This document shows, piece after piece, positions 36,848 to 50,006 of a stretch of DNA of 64,000 bases. Position 1 is the first letter of the stretch. Each line of letters opens with the position of its first letter. Both the position numbers and the translations under genes were made by a program. The stretch lies in the NCBI GenBank assembly GCA_038380795.1, contig CM076268.1:5266001-5330000 (forward strand). The letters are read 5' to 3'. Below the pieces are notes generated by a model, which did not search any database, was not told where the DNA came from, and saw nothing but the letters and a program-made list of their open reading frames with translations. The stretch is from Pyrocephalus nanus. Its lineage: Eukaryota > Chordata > Aves > Passeriformes > Tyrannidae.

Positions 36848-37481
36848 CCTGGTTGTGTGAACATACAACTGCAGTGCATCAGTATGGAGATTATGGATGA
36901 ACCTGTAGAAACCTGTGAAGTATTTTGGCCACTGAATGGAAAACAGTCCTTTTCCTTCCAGCATGTTGTTGGGTCAAGAAGTTGAACTGTTTAGGCTGGT
37001 GCAGAACATTTTGCAGAGGGGTGGGAGACCAAATCTCTGTCAGGGGTTAAAGATCCTTTGAAACACACATGAGAGTTGGTATTTTGATAAGGATTTTATG
37101 ACAAAGTCATGTATGTTCCTCTGCCTGTGGAGAGTGAAAGGAAGGGAAGAGTGTTGGGGATGCCCAGAGTCCAAGGGCAATATTGCCATATTAGCATGGC
37201 ATTAAATCCAACATAATTAGGATGGGTGATGTATGATACAACACATCTGAGAGATAAAATAGCTTGGACAGCATTAAGTTGGCTCATCTGAACATGCTGG
37301 TCATTCATCCTGATGTCTTTCAGCTCAAAAGCTTCTGTTTTCCTCACCAAAACGATTCCAGGCCCAAAAGGGACCAGCAGTCCCTCCATTTGTCTTCTTA
37401 AACCCCTGTGTAGTGTTTTGATTTGCTCCTACACATCTATCTTTCTCATATTCATTTTTTTTCCTGCACCTCCTACATTCC

Positions 37482-37743
37482 CCAGGGAATGGCCTGAAGT
37501 TGTGTCAGGGCAGGGTTAGGTTGGATATTAGAAAAAGGTTCTTCCCCCAGAGGATGGTTGGGCACTGAACAGGTTCCCCAGGGCAGTGGGCACAGCACCA
37601 AGGCTGACAGAGCTCAAGATGAGTTTGGACAACACTCTCAGGCACATGGTTTGACTCTTGGGGACGGGCCTGTGCAGAGCTAAGGGTTTGCTGATCCTTG
37701 TGGATTATCATTCCAGCTCAGCATATTCTGTGATTTTGTGATC
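37482..37743 (+). mobile_element. CR1 LINE 3' fragment, group B (sense)
   Basis: This is the only sense-oriented copy of the group B subfamily: AGGGTTAGGTTGGATATTAG, AGAGGATGGTTGGGCACTGA, CAGGTTCCCCAGGGCAGTGG, GCTGACAGAGCTCAAGATGA, then a tail near CAGCATATTCTGTGATTTTG. Confidence 0.9.
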
Positions 37744-38410
37744 TATAGCTGAAAGAAAGACAGAGGCACCAACCCAGGTGGTGTGATGGTGGTCTCTCAA
37801 ACAGCTGTTGAGAGACTGGACCAAAGATTTGCTCCAATGGATTCGTGTAGCCTGAACAGGGACTGGAGCAAACAGGGAAGATCGTTGGGGTGGGAAGGAC
37901 CACACACTGACATGGGAACAGCAGTGATGGTGCCAGTGACTGTAGAGATGGATTTTGGACACCTATTCCACTCCAGCCACTGCAGATCCATCAGGTGGTA
38001 ACAGTTTCTGGTGAACAGGACTAACTCCATCAATATTTGATCTGATAACCCCGAGGTGAACAACTTTGCAGCCTCTCAACATTTTCTCATCCTGCCTGGT
38101 TTGATATGTTTGTTCCCAGACCCCCACCCCCTCCTGGCTATAAATAGATCTCTGGTTTTAAGATTTTGCTTATTTTTCACTATACATCTTGTCTGGAATA
38201 CAACTGATATTTTATCACAATGAGCAACCATCCCATTAAGCCAACATGTATTTTTCCTTAGGTAATTAACGTACATGCCAAATTTGACAAGAGATATGTG
38301 GTGCAGTTACAGGATATATCTTAATGTAATTAACTCTACTGGGTTCCAGAAATCACAAATATAGAATTTCAGCACTTACATATTTGTAAACTGCAAAGCT
38401 TTCTAAAAAA

Positions 38411-38415
<5 letters not shown>

Positions 38416-38456
<41 letters not shown>
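38416..38456. repeat. A41 homopolymer, longest in window
   Basis: Forty-one adenines following AATATT. There is no AATAAA within the 40 bp upstream and no target-site duplication that I could see, so a retrocopy tail is not supported. The exact length is likely uncertain in the assembly. Confidence 0.95.
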
Positions 38457-38460
<4 letters not shown>

Positions 38461-40431
38461 TTTGTTATTTTCTCCCACTATTACTTTAACCAAAAATTCG
38501 AATTCCAGTTTTGGCCACGAGCATTCACAAATATTAGTTGACCAATGAAACCACATGTTTCTCACCCTAAAAACAATCCTGCAAAAGTGTAAGAAACTCC
38601 TAAATACTGATGGAGTGAGGAGCTATCTCAGAACAAGCAAAATTTCTGTCCTCTTTTTTAGCTTCTTATTTCATGGTTCAAATTGGCACAAGAGCCAAGG
38701 CGGCTCAAGAGAGTCAGGAAAGCGCAGCCACGAGAGGATTTTAATTTATTGAGGGCTCTTGCCCTACTGTACAGTCACCGCTGCTATTTGAGTGTAATGG
38801 ATGAAACAGATGTTTGACACTGCAGCACCTCTTCATAACTTCACTCTTCAAAAACAGTTTTACAAGTGCTCGCTCGCGTTGGTTCCCATTCAGCACAGGA
38901 AACTGAGGTCATGGTGAAACATGAGGCCCGGGCAGGAGCTTGAACTCATGTGCACTGCAGCTGGGCCCACGTCTTCTGAGCACGTTAGCAATTCGTGGAG
39001 CAGCCATAATTCTAAATGTACAGACAAAGAAATCAAAGTGTTGACACCCTCATTGTAACATCTGCAAAGGGGAAAATGCAAGCCCTTTGTCGCTAAAGGC
39101 ACAAAGGACGGAGGTTTCTTTATGGTTAATATTGTTCATCGTCAGTGTGATCATTTTTAACCTGAATAATTCCTTCAGGTTTCAGCATCAACACTGAAAA
39201 GTTACTTTCTGGGCTGTAGTTTTCTTGGTGCTGCTTAGAAGCAATAATTTAAAAAACAAATGACTGTTCTGATATTCTGAGGTTTATTTTTTTCTAAATG
39301 ATTATTTTAACACATTTCATCTCTGAATATGTCAAAAAATCTTCCCAGGCATAAAATACAGGTAATTTTGTAGCTTGTTTTAATAAAGATAACATCAGGT
39401 TTGTGCAGCTGGATGTACTGAATACCTTCTGTTACCTTCCCTGGGAAAACAATTAAGGCATTTAGGTACTGAGATATGGTACCCAATTTGGAAAGTGATA
39501 GCAGGGCACCAGCCTGAGGAAGCTGATCTGCTTCAAAATCCCATATCAGAAGTTTTTCTCCTGCTGTAACTTCAACTCCCTTCCAGTACAAGCTCCCCGA
39601 CAGCCTCAGGGATTTCTCCAGCACTTTCATGAAAACTAATACCTGCCTGCAGCAAACCTCTGCTCATCTTCCAGCACCAGCACGTGGGCCTTGAACTTTC
39701 TGCATCTTTGCTCTCTGTCTTCCATGCACCTTCATATATAATTGTATTTCTGAACTTGCTCTTAATTAAAGTCAGCCCTTTAGTGACTTGGCAGAGCACT
39801 CTGGAAGGAATTGTGGTTATACAGTGTAAGCTACACAGCACAAAGGTATTGTTTAAGATGCTAAAACTGTGTCAGCAGTGCTAAAAATGAAGTAGTTTTT
39901 ATTTTTAGGTGATACTAGAAAGTCTAAATTGCAGTTTGGTCAGAGATGTTTTGTTAAGCCTGAACTGGATGACTGCCTTCCACCCACCCCTCAAGTCTTT
40001 CCAATGCAAGGAGCTGGTGGATTTGTCCAGGTAAAATCCTGTATTTGTTATGTTGCTCTTAAGAAACACCTATAGGAAGATCTTTAGGACAAATATCTTC
40101 ATTTTCCTTCCTTAGCTGCTCTTGTGGACTCTACCAAATAAAGGCCATTAATTCTTTCAGGCAGCCTTAAAAGCTTCTGTTATAACAGAAAGTGGCCTTC
40201 GCATGGAAATCCCTTAAACTACAGAAATGCTTATTTTTGTCTTTGCCTATTTCCACAGTGATAACATGCACTATCAGGAATAAAATATCTTTTATAGTGA
40301 GATAGCATAAATATTTGTAGAAGAACACCTTCTCTCCTGCCACAGTCATGGCTGCTCTGCACCCAGAGCCATGAGCATGGATGGCAGGAGCTGAGGAAGG
40401 AGTCACCCCAGCCCTGTATTCACTTATGGAA

Positions 40432-40819
40432 TTATTGAATCACAAAATTTTAAGGGTTGGAAGGGACCTTAAAGCCCATCCACCCCCACCTCCTGCCATG
40501 GGCAGGGACACCTTCCACTATCCCAGTTGCTCCAAGCTCTGTCCAACCTGGCCTTGAATAGTTCCAGGGATGGGGCAGTCACAGCTTCTCTGGGCAACCT
40601 GTGCCAGTGCTTCACCATCCTCACAGCCAAGAATTTTTTCCAATCTAAACCTACTCTCTGTCAGTGTCAAGCCATTCCCCCTTATCCTGTCACTCCTGAC
40701 CCTCATAAATTGTCTCCCTCCATCTTTCCTGTAGGCACTGGAAGGCCACAATTCAGTCACCCTGAAGCTTTCTCTTCTCCAGGCTGAACAACCCCACTTT
40801 TCTCAGCCTTACCTCATAG
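40432..40819 (-). mobile_element. CR1 LINE 3' fragment, group A, long
   Basis: Antisense copy running from TTGAATCACAAAATTTTAAG through CCATGGGCAGGGACACCTTC and CTTCTCTGGGCAACCTGTGC to the deeper CR1 blocks CCATTCCCCCTTATCCTGTC and TCCAGGCTGAACAACCCCAC. At about 390 bp it keeps more 5' sequence than most copies here. Confidence 0.93.
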
Positions 40820-40905
40820 AGGAGGTTGGAAATGACCTCCAAGATCATCAAGTCCAACCCTTGACCGAATACCACCCCGACCACTAAACCATGTTGAGAA
40901 GTTTT
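40820..40905 (-). mobile_element. CR1 LINE tail remnant, group E
   Basis: GAGGTTGGAAATGACCTCCA, AGATCATCAAGTCCAACCC and CCACCCCGACCACTAAACCA mark the antisense 3' end of a different CR1 subfamily. It abuts the truncated end of the group A copy, so the two insertions are adjacent or one landed in the other. Confidence 0.8.
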
Positions 40906-41082
40906 GGTACTCAGTTGTACCAACAGCTGTTTGACCTTGGTGGTGAAGGAGGGGCAGCCACCCATGGCCATGGTCAGGGATTGTGCTGAGGGCTGATTGC
41001 ATCAGTCTTCACACAAAACAGAGGAAAAAGCCGCAGAACGTTCCCTCTGCCAGTTCGACCTGATATGGTTGGAGATGCCCTT

Positions 41083-41143
41083 GGTCATTGCAGGAGGATT
41101 GGGGTGGTTGACCTCTAAAGGTCCCTTTCAACCCAAACCATTC
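41083..41143 (+). mobile_element. CR1 LINE tail remnant, sense
   Basis: TTGCAGGAGGATTGGGGTGG, TTGACCTCTAAAGGTCCCTT, TCAACCCAAACCATTCACTG is a sense CR1 tail. It points towards higher coordinates, opposite to the two antisense copies just upstream. Confidence 0.82.
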
Positions 41144-42098
41144 ACTGACCATCTTGTACATCCTCTGCCATTCCTGGTTTCATGCAGCACCCAGAAAAGT
41201 CCTGGAGATGCCTTTGCTGTGTTTTCAGTGCTGGTACAAGCTCTCTTCCTACTATGTCCCTTCACAGTCATGCTGAGCCCAACCACCAGAGCAATCCTGT
41301 CATCCAACCAGTCTATGCAAGAGGGGAAAAAGTCACGCCTGTGGTTTATGGCTTTGTTTTCTCAACCTTTAGCAGTATTTGTTAGTTTGTTCCGTGTCCA
41401 ACTATAGGCCCAGGCTCCAGGACGAGTTGTGTGATGAAGGACAACCAGAGGATTTTTTTCTCTTTCTCTCTCTTGTCTCTTTGCATTGATAAACCATATA
41501 AAGGGCATGAAGACACCACCTTGTGAAAGGTGGAAAGTTTCCTTCATGTCTGGAGGATTTGCATAGGGCTTATGCCAGTTTACAGCCACAGTGGCAGTTA
41601 TTTAGCTTAAAACATCTATAGAGATGTTAATGGCATCCAAAGCACAAATCCTAAATCCTCACATTTCACACACCGTGGCCTCGCTTCTTTGGAGCTGGAA
41701 AATGCGTGATAGGAAAAGTTTCCCAGTTAAAGACAAACCTACATGGTTTGGTTTTTTGATAGTCTTGCAAAAGCAAACAAAAGAACTCCTTACCAAGGTT
41801 TGCTAGAAGCCCACATTATTTTTTTTCCTAAGGGAAAATAAGGTTGCTCTGTGAAACTGTGGGGAAAACTTGAGCTGACAGCCTAAGATTAAGTTCATTT
41901 TTCTAATTCTGAGATGGCTTGGCTTAGACCACTTGGTTTGTGGGCTGTGCCTGCAGAAGACATGACCCTGCCTGGTGTGATGCCGGGTCTGGGTTCCAGG
42001 GGTGACCACAGGGTCCTTCTTTCCCAGGCACAGGCAGAGCAAACATCATTGCAAGCAAAAATCCCCCAGAAAGGCAGCATTTTATCATTTTTCTGAGG

Positions 42099-42122
42099 AA
42101 ACAAACAAACAAACAAACAAAC
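42099..42122. repeat. AAAC tetranucleotide microsatellite
   Basis: Six perfect AAAC units. It is the complement of the GTTT repeat at 27.4 kb. Confidence 0.92.
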
Positions 42123-43174
42123 ATGGAGAGGCTGATTAGCCCACTTGGAAGGGTGATCAGGTAAGCCTCTACCCAAGTGACCACAGGATTCAGAAGATGT
42201 CGTTTCCCTGAGGTTTTAAAGAACATTTTGAACTACCCATTGACAACAATATCTGAAGGAAAGTTGAGATGACTCCTCTTTGAACTCAAAATTTCTGTTG
42301 GAGGAGGGAAGGTCCAATGAAAGTTGTTACTATAGAGGCTGGACCTGGAGTCTGAAGCAGCTCCTGGAGACACCAGACTGCAAACATCCTTACCCCTCTC
42401 CCTCTCTGCTCTCCAGCACTGCCCTGAACCATAGGTAGTTTCATGCTTTTTAACCATTTTTGTTAGATACTCCAAATTCTTAGGTTTAGTCATGCCTTCA
42501 GACCCTGAACTCTCACTCTTATGTCTACTTGTGCTATTCCATCTTGGTTTAAGCCTTATGTGAAATAAAACTTCTGTGCTCATTGGAAAAATGACAATGT
42601 TTACAATTAGCAAACAGAACAACATCAGGCTCTGGGTAAAGACTACAAGTGTGAAATCGAGTTTTGCCAGTAAATTACTGCTTTTTCCTTAACGTTGCAA
42701 GCCATGCTCTCAGGTTTATTTGAACACATAAAATATGCTAAAAGTTTAGCAGCGCCACTGTGTAAAGAAGAGTTGGATGAAGTATATATTTTTAAATACA
42801 GCCAGCAATAAAATGTTGCTTAAATTCCCAGGAATATCATTTTGGGGCAAGCACAATAGAATGCTTAATGTATCTATTCCCAGGTCTGCTGTTTTTATTC
42901 CTCTTTTTTTTTTTTTTTCCTTCCTGGTTTAGTCTCCTCACCCAGCTGATGGTTGGCATTAGAGGAGCTCTGAGGAAGGGGATGCATCCGTAGATATTTC
43001 CAATATCAGAGCAATGGGAGAAGGGATGCGAGGTGCTTGCAACCACTGGTACAGCTGCATCCAGCTGTGGGAGACAGCTCAGAGCTGCTGTGCATGAGGA
43101 GAATGGTTGCTTGCACAAAGGACCATGGAAGATAAAGAAAAATATAAAGCAAATTGGAGAGAAAAAAGTCAAAG

Positions 43175-43228
43175 AAGATCTTTAAGGTCCCTTCCAACCC
43201 ACGGTCTTCCATGGTTCTATGTAATTCT
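43175..43228 (+). mobile_element. CR1 LINE tail remnant, sense
   Basis: GAAGATCTTTAAGGTCCCTT, CCAACCCACGGTCTTCCATG, GTTCTATGTAATTCT is the last 50 bp or so of a CR1. Confidence 0.82.
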
Positions 43229-45644
43229 CAGGAAATATATTAAAGGGAAAAAAGTGCCAAACAGTCTCTGACATTAAAGTTCTTAGATTTTATTTCTGTC
43301 TGTGGTTTCTAAAAAGTTAATTTTTAGTTCTTACATAATTTTAGCAATTGTAACTCAGAGAGATCTGTAACTTTATTCTGAAGCATCAGCTAAATATACT
43401 TATAAAAACTGGTCAAACTAATCCAATTTAGTTATATTTATATATGTTTGTATACATATTTGTGTTTAAAAATCAATAATCAACAGATACTATTGAGCAA
43501 TAGATCTACATTGTATTTAACTTATCAGCCAAGACAGTGCAGCATGAAAAATATAAGAGATGTTCAAACTGCAACTCTTTGGCACCAAGCAAGGAGTTTT
43601 TGGCATCCTGAGAACAACTTCCAGTGCAGTTTGCTGAATTTGCCCACCTCTTAGAATTTTTGGCAGATTTTACCTGCATGCCCATGTTCACCTCCCATGA
43701 ATTTCCATGGGCTGGAAGACTGCCCTTCCAAAGAGAGAAATCTCAGCATCTTTAATGAGGGTCCAATTCCCAGCCCCACAGCACCTTCAAATGATATTTG
43801 GCAGAGATCCTACTTTTTGGGATTAGAATTGCTGGAGTTAGCACAGCACTAGCAATAGGCAAGGGCTGCAGTTTCCTATAATCCCTTTTCCTTTTCAGAC
43901 TGCAGATAATTTTGGGCTCCCCACAATGTTCTCCTGCCCATGAGCAAAAAGCCCTGAGGTAATGCTGCCTCCCACCTCCCCCAGCCAGCTTCTCCATGCC
44001 TGCAGATATCAAAGAGAGTCAACAAATCATCATTCAAGGCACAGAGAGGGGGAAAAAAGTACATTCCCAGTGCTGGCCTGGCTTGCAGATTAAAAGTAAT
44101 CTGATAATGAGGACCCACCAGATGATAATTAATAAGCAGAGTTTTCCCTATCTGATTTACCTGTCACGTAAGAAGAAATTTCCCAGGGCAGGAAGGTTTG
44201 TTCTACATGAACATGAAGTGTTGCCTTTTTTAAAAGCACTCAGTTCATGGAATGGAATCTGGAGTCCTTCGTGTGAGCAGTGAGGATGGACTTTCAACTC
44301 TTCTCCTGCGCTGTCCCAGAAAACCAAGCCAGGGTGCTTAACCCCCAGCAAATGTCACACCAAGGAAAAAGGTGGAGTTAGACTTCACAGGGCACTGAGA
44401 ATCTGTGTTCTCTACAATTCAATAATAGGTTATATATATTTTTTTAAAGGAAAATAACAAGAAACAACTCAGGTTAACACCCTTCTGTGTAGGAGGCAAA
44501 TCCTTTGGGTCAAAATTTGCTGTTAACCATTTTGCACATGGAAATACATGTCTATATCAACAGGATCCACACAAACTGAAAGTAATTTGAGAAGATTCGC
44601 TTTCTAATACTTCACACTGAAGTAATTTTCACATTTTCTAGTAAATCACACTGAATTCAAGTTCTTAATCTTGTGAGACCCTTTCCTGAGTTCCTATGAA
44701 AAATACATAGAAAATAGTAAATACATAGAAATAAAATCATTAAAATTTTAATGTAACCTATACAATTAAACAGAAGACCTGCTGGAGACTGGATAGAAAC
44801 TAAATCATATAAAAACCCCTTTCTTAAAACAAACTCCTGGAGATTTTAATAATTTCCCTTTCAGAATGCCAGTACAATCATTTGCTTTGGTTCAGTAAAA
44901 TCTAGACCAATCCTATGTAATGAAAGGAAAGAATGAATATAAACACTTTTCAGTACGACTTCAGGATTCCTGACTCCTGTTTAGGGAGACTGTTCTTCCT
45001 TATGGAACAGGTCTGCAATGTTAAAGACCTCGCTGCAAAATAATGAGAGGCTGAGAAGGAGAACAAGCATGGTTACCCTGGAAAAGTTACTTAATTGAAG
45101 AGACACCAAACATGTGTCCATATATTTAATGTGCAACTAAACAAATTATCCAACTGAATAAGAGGGAAAGAAAACTAACAGATCCCTGTCATATGCAAGA
45201 GCTGAGATAGTCCTTTGACAACACTGATTTTTTGTGAGAAATGGAATTTTCAAGATTTTCTGCTGCTGAAGGTGCTGGAGGTGCTGGGAGCTCCCACATT
45301 CAGAAAAATGCTGCTGCACCAAAGTGCTGTATATTTTAACACAAAACTCTACAATGTATAATAAATTTAGTGATTCATATATGTTTAACACATGTAGGCT
45401 CCTTTCAGTAATGGGTGTTTCCCATGTAACAAAATCCTGGGTTCAGATCTGTATTAATTACCAATTAATTCCCTGTCATTGGGACCCCCTTCCCCTGCAG
45501 ATGTTCCTGACCTGCTCTCCACCCAACACAAAGTCTGAAATAGCATCTACAGCCTGGTAGCCATAAAAAGATGAGGATTTTCCCTAAGAGTGACTCTGAA
45601 AATGCATGGATGGACAATGGCCTCAATAGCAGTGAGAAGAAGCC

Positions 45645-45786
45645 CTTCCCTGGAAGAGTTCAAGTCCAGGCTGGACATGGTTTGGAGTAACCTGGGATAG
45701 TGGAAGGTGTCCCCGACCACGGTAGGGGGTGGAATGAAATAATCTTTAAAGTGCTTTCCAGCCCAAAACAGTCTGTGGTTCTATAA
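45645..45786 (+). mobile_element. CR1 LINE 3' fragment, group A
   Basis: Sense tail: GTTCAAGTCCAGGCTGGACA, GGTTTGGAGTAACCTGGGAT, GGTGTCCCCGACCACGGTAG, then CAGTCTGTGGTTCTATAAAG. Confidence 0.9.
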
Positions 45787-46798
45787 AGATCCAACTTCCT
45801 ACAAAAGATCAACTGGAAGGACCCAACCAATGGTTCAAATGCAAATATGCCTGTTTATTTTCCATGGTTTTATTCCACCTTAGGTTCCATGGCCATGGCA
45901 TGTTTTATGTGTATCTGAATAAACTCATGTTCTCTCCTTACACTCTGTTTGGTTTGGATATGACCCATTCTCCAATTTTATGATAAAATGAGAACATAAT
46001 TCACATATTAGCATTTCAAAACCTGTACAGCTGCAGAATGAGTAAACAGTGCAGTGAGTAATCGTTATTAATCTGCACTGGAGAAAGAGTGAGAGAGTGT
46101 GGAATAAAAAGGCACATGATTTTGTGGTGTGCTAAACCAGAAAAATATGTTTTGCACTTCTTAAAACATCTCAAATTCTTTTTTTATCTGTGTTTTAGAG
46201 GTGACAGAGAAAAATCTATCTTTTAGCTGAACTAATCTCCAATGAATTAATACCCTTTTTCATATGAAAGTGTTTGGGGAAACTTGAAATTGTAGCATAA
46301 CCTATTGATTACATTATTTGAATTAAGTTTTCGAAGTTCTGCAGCTGTTTGCTGTCAAGATTTAAACCTACTGTCTATTTTCAGCTGTGCACTTAATACA
46401 CATTTCACCTGGTGACTCAATAACATTTTAATATAAAAGTACATGATCAGGGAACATATGTTCAGTGTTCATACGAGGCTTAATAGCGACAGAAGGGGTA
46501 ACAATTAACAGTTCTGTTTTTTCTGGGTATGCAGGGCCTGGGTTTAAAGTTTTTCCTGGGCCGCTTCCAAAAAATCTTTGTTCCTAGTGCCTTGACCTTT
46601 GAGGAGTTTGGAATCAATGAGCCACGTTGCCTTCCATAAGGGTGTCAAGTGCAGAATAAAAAACTGCGTCACATCATTTTTCACGGCGGCCAGATGAGGT
46701 CTGAGTGAAGGAACAAGGAACAGGAAAGCAAGAACATCTGAAAAATTGACTCTGCGAGCTGGAATGTGATTCTGCAATAAGGGGCAACTCTCCTTTTC

Positions 46799-46842
46799 TT
46801 TTTTTTTTTTTCCCCCTCTTTTTTTTTTTTTTTTTTTTTTTT
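46799..46842. repeat. Pyrimidine tract with T13 and T24
   Basis: T13, CCCCCTC, then T24. Confidence 0.9.
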
Positions 46843-46894
46843 GCCAGAGTAGGCAGGTTGTAGACAGATCTGGGTCTCAGCCTCCCACCCCTGG

Positions 46895-47480
46895 GGCCCC
46901 CGTGTCAAGGCGCAGTGATAGAGCGCCGTTCATTTATGCAACATCTGTAACGCATAGAGCAACGTATTAATAGCTCAATATGCCAATCTGCCACTGTGCA
47001 TTTTGACCTGGAGAGGACCAGAAGCATGGAAGGTCTGTAAGGCAGATGTGGGAACAGCAGCAAGGGTGGAAATTAAAGGCAGACACCGAGTTTTGCACGG
47101 CATCGCGGAGCGGTAGCTCTTCTGGAAGAGGCTAATGCTTCCAGCTCAGTTAGGAGGTTAATAGAGCTAATCTTCTGTATCACTATTATTTATAACATGT
47201 TGTTGGACTTAATGTTTATGAAGCTCAAGCTGGATAGTGCACATCCAATTATGTTTTCTTACAGCCATGGAGGGTTTTATGAAAAGGAATATTGAGTGAA
47301 TGCTTTATTGCTGAAAAATATTGTATTGGTTAGGAGGGAAGTTAATCCAATAGGAGGTAAAAACAGTAACAAAGGCTACAGCAAATACGAGATGCTTTAA
47401 ATTCATTGCATGACATTCTCACCCTAATTATTAGCCCACACTGGGAATAAAAACAGCACCCTCATCTTCACGTTATTATT
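46895..47480. promoter_or_regulatory. Candidate conserved non-coding element
   Basis: Repeat-free block. The first 230 bp retain about eleven CpGs (for example near 46899, 46912, 46922-46926 and 47100-47110), unusual for this CpG-poor window. The rest is rich in TAAT/ATTA homeodomain-type cores (for example 46968, 47160, 47211, 47345 and 47427). No open frame or splice structure. This composition is typical of developmental enhancers, but the inference rests on composition alone. Confidence 0.25.
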
Positions 47481-50006
47481 TTTTTTTTCCCTTTCCTCAT
47501 TTTTATTGCACATTTACATAAGACTTGTATGCCTCGTACTTCTTCCAGGCTGGCTTATAAGGTTTTTTTAACCCTTTACTTCTCTTTCATACAGCCATGC
47601 AGGAAGACTAATTTACACCCACAGAGGCGGTGGAAGGCAGGTGGCAAGGGTGCAGGTGGCTGGGTCAGAGGTGGCCAAGCTATGATGGGGTTGGGGTGGC
47701 TGCAGCTTGAGCAAGAGCCCAGTGATTTGGGTGGTTATCCAGCCTCAGCTCCTAGAGCCCCTAGGGTCTGGAAAGCTGGAATGGAAAATCTCGGTGGCAA
47801 AAAAAAATATTTTTTTGTAAGATTTCCAGTATTTCCTGCTTCAAATTGGATGGGAAATACTGCAAAGAGCAAATCTTTCTCATGAAGTGGAAGACTAAGC
47901 CCACACCTGGCAGCAGAAATGTCCAGTGGATGGCTGGGTAAGGCAAAAAAAAAAAACCTCTTTGAAAAATGCCCTGGCTCTCGTGAAAGACCATTGTTTT
48001 TGCAGTTAGGGAGAGCAGAAAGAATGAAGTGGGGTTTTGTGGTTTGTACTTTATGCTTAATATAAGGAGGGTTAAAGAAAGTATGACTGAAGGAAAAAGA
48101 GGGAAGGAAGGAAGATTAGTCAGTTAATAAAGGAGATTTATGTTAGTGACGGTGGGTAGGCAAATTGCACTGCTAAATGGGGTATGGACTTCTTTTATGT
48201 GGACAAGAGAATTTATCAATTTTCTTTAACTGAAACTACACCATAATTGTGCCATCAAGGCCTTGGCTGGAAGGGACACACATCTCATGGAGAAAAAGGT
48301 CTGGGGTCACCCCTCCTGGCTGGTGGCCCCTGGGGCAGAAATTCGGGTAGGTTGGGAATGGTACTGTCTCCTGTATATGTTTCCAATGAGCATTTTTGCT
48401 GTGCAGGGAGGATTTTATGCTGCAGTTTCGATCAAGTCTTGGGATGTTTTTTTTAGTCTGTATCACAACTCAAAGGTGCACATGGGCTGTTCTGGAATTC
48501 CATTTTTCCATGAGAAGCTTAGGAGGGACTTTGAGAGCTGAGCAAGGCCCCGGCTGAGATGGAATCTCAGAAGCCTGAGATCTTGGTTGATGATGAAAGT
48601 TCTCTTTTCTGTCATCTTTGTCAGACTGGGCACATGAAGCATGGGCAGATAGCTGGTGCCTGACCTGTGTCCAGCTGGCTTCCAGGAGCATTTCTTCCCA
48701 ACATCTGTGAGACGGCATCTGTGTAGCCAGTGGCTGATGAATTCCCTTGGAAGCTCTCCTGATTTGAGCTTGTGCTGTGTATGTTCCTGGTTAAAAGGGA
48801 ATTTCTGAAAACACATGGGTTGTCCCGAAGTTCTGTGTGCCGTTATTGGAGTCAGTGTTTCCAGCAGGAATTCAGCTCCTCGTGTTACAGACGATGAGAC
48901 CTGATGAACTGCTATGAATGTGTTATCTGCATGAAGCTGGGACAGCTCCTGCTCCAGAGGAGGATTTCCTGGAGCAAATCCAGTCTAGGACAGGAGCTAC
49001 AGTCAGATTCTCTCCACAGGCCATGTCACCCTGGCTTCACTCCCCTCTAAGACCTGACACAGGTGTAGCTCCAGGACCAGGGTCTCAAAGAAGAATCAGA
49101 GTAGAACAGTCTAGAGACAGAAATAAATAATACTCTGTGGCTGGTATTTCATTTATCATTTATGCACATGAATTTATACTCATCTAAATCCTATACATAT
49201 GTTCTTAAATACCTGCAGAAATCTCAGATTTCTCCTCTTCATTTTGGATCCCATAGAAAACCTGTTTTCTATTAAAAAGTAAAAAAGAGTACTCAGGAAA
49301 AGTGCATTCTTTCTCGATCCCTGAGCCATTTGGCACTTCAGAAAATCATCAGAGAAGATTGTGTTTTGCAAAGCCAAAAACATCTCCCTCTCAAAACCCA
49401 ATCTCTTCTCCAGGGGCTTCTGAGAAAGCAGCATAGGAGAATACAAGGGAAACAGGAATGAGTGGTCAAGGGATCAGAAGAACCTCAGGTGCTGTAGGAG
49501 GTGAGGGTGGGGCCAGAAGAACCAGGGAAAGGAATTTGGGATGGCCGTAGGTTGAACACCACATTTTCTTGTTGAATCTTGTAAACATGGAGAATTTGGC
49601 TAAGGAAAACTATCAGGAAATATTAATATTATGCATAATTTTGAGAGGAAATTCCATGTTTACTCTCAGATAAGGATGTGTTTAGGGTTCAGAAGGGCAG
49701 GACATTGGCTGATTCGTTTTGTGGCTTGAACTCAGGACATTTAGGTGACTTTGTTGGAAAATTTTCTTTACTCTCACACAAAATGGCAAGATGTGTGTTT
49801 ACATTTTGTTGCTGTGAAAATATTTACTTTGGAGTAGAGGTATTTAAAATGATCAAATCTAACATGAAAATTCTGGGTAGGGTCTGGAACAAATAGGTGA
49901 ATTTAATAATTCATCTTTTTGGACCTAGAGAGCTGAAATGTCACAAAAATCAGCTGGAGTTGGGTCATTATTTGTAGGGTATGAGACTTGATTTGTCTCA
50001 GACTGC

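Larger units (their letters stand above)
35352..40431. other. Non-coding unique sequence
   Basis: Contains one group B CR1 and the A41 tract. The segment 38.69-38.89 kb keeps several CpGs (CAAGGCGGCTC, GTGCTCGCTCGCGTTGG) and has a TTTTAATTTATTG core, a weak regulatory candidate. No exon recognised. Confidence 0.5.
41144..45644. other. Non-coding unique sequence
   Basis: Has one CR1 tail (43175) and the AAAC microsatellite. Very AT-rich at 43.3-43.5 and 44.6-44.9 kb. No gene signal. Confidence 0.55.
45787..50006. other. Non-coding unique sequence
   Basis: Holds the strongest regulatory candidate (46.9-47.5 kb) just after a poly-T tract. Frames at 47.5-47.9 and 48.5-48.8 kb are chance. Confidence 0.5.

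Noticed and set aside
48247..48300. Another CR1 tail
   Set aside because: Only CTTGGCTGGAAGGGAC resembles the tail. The flanking blocks that define CR1 are absent.
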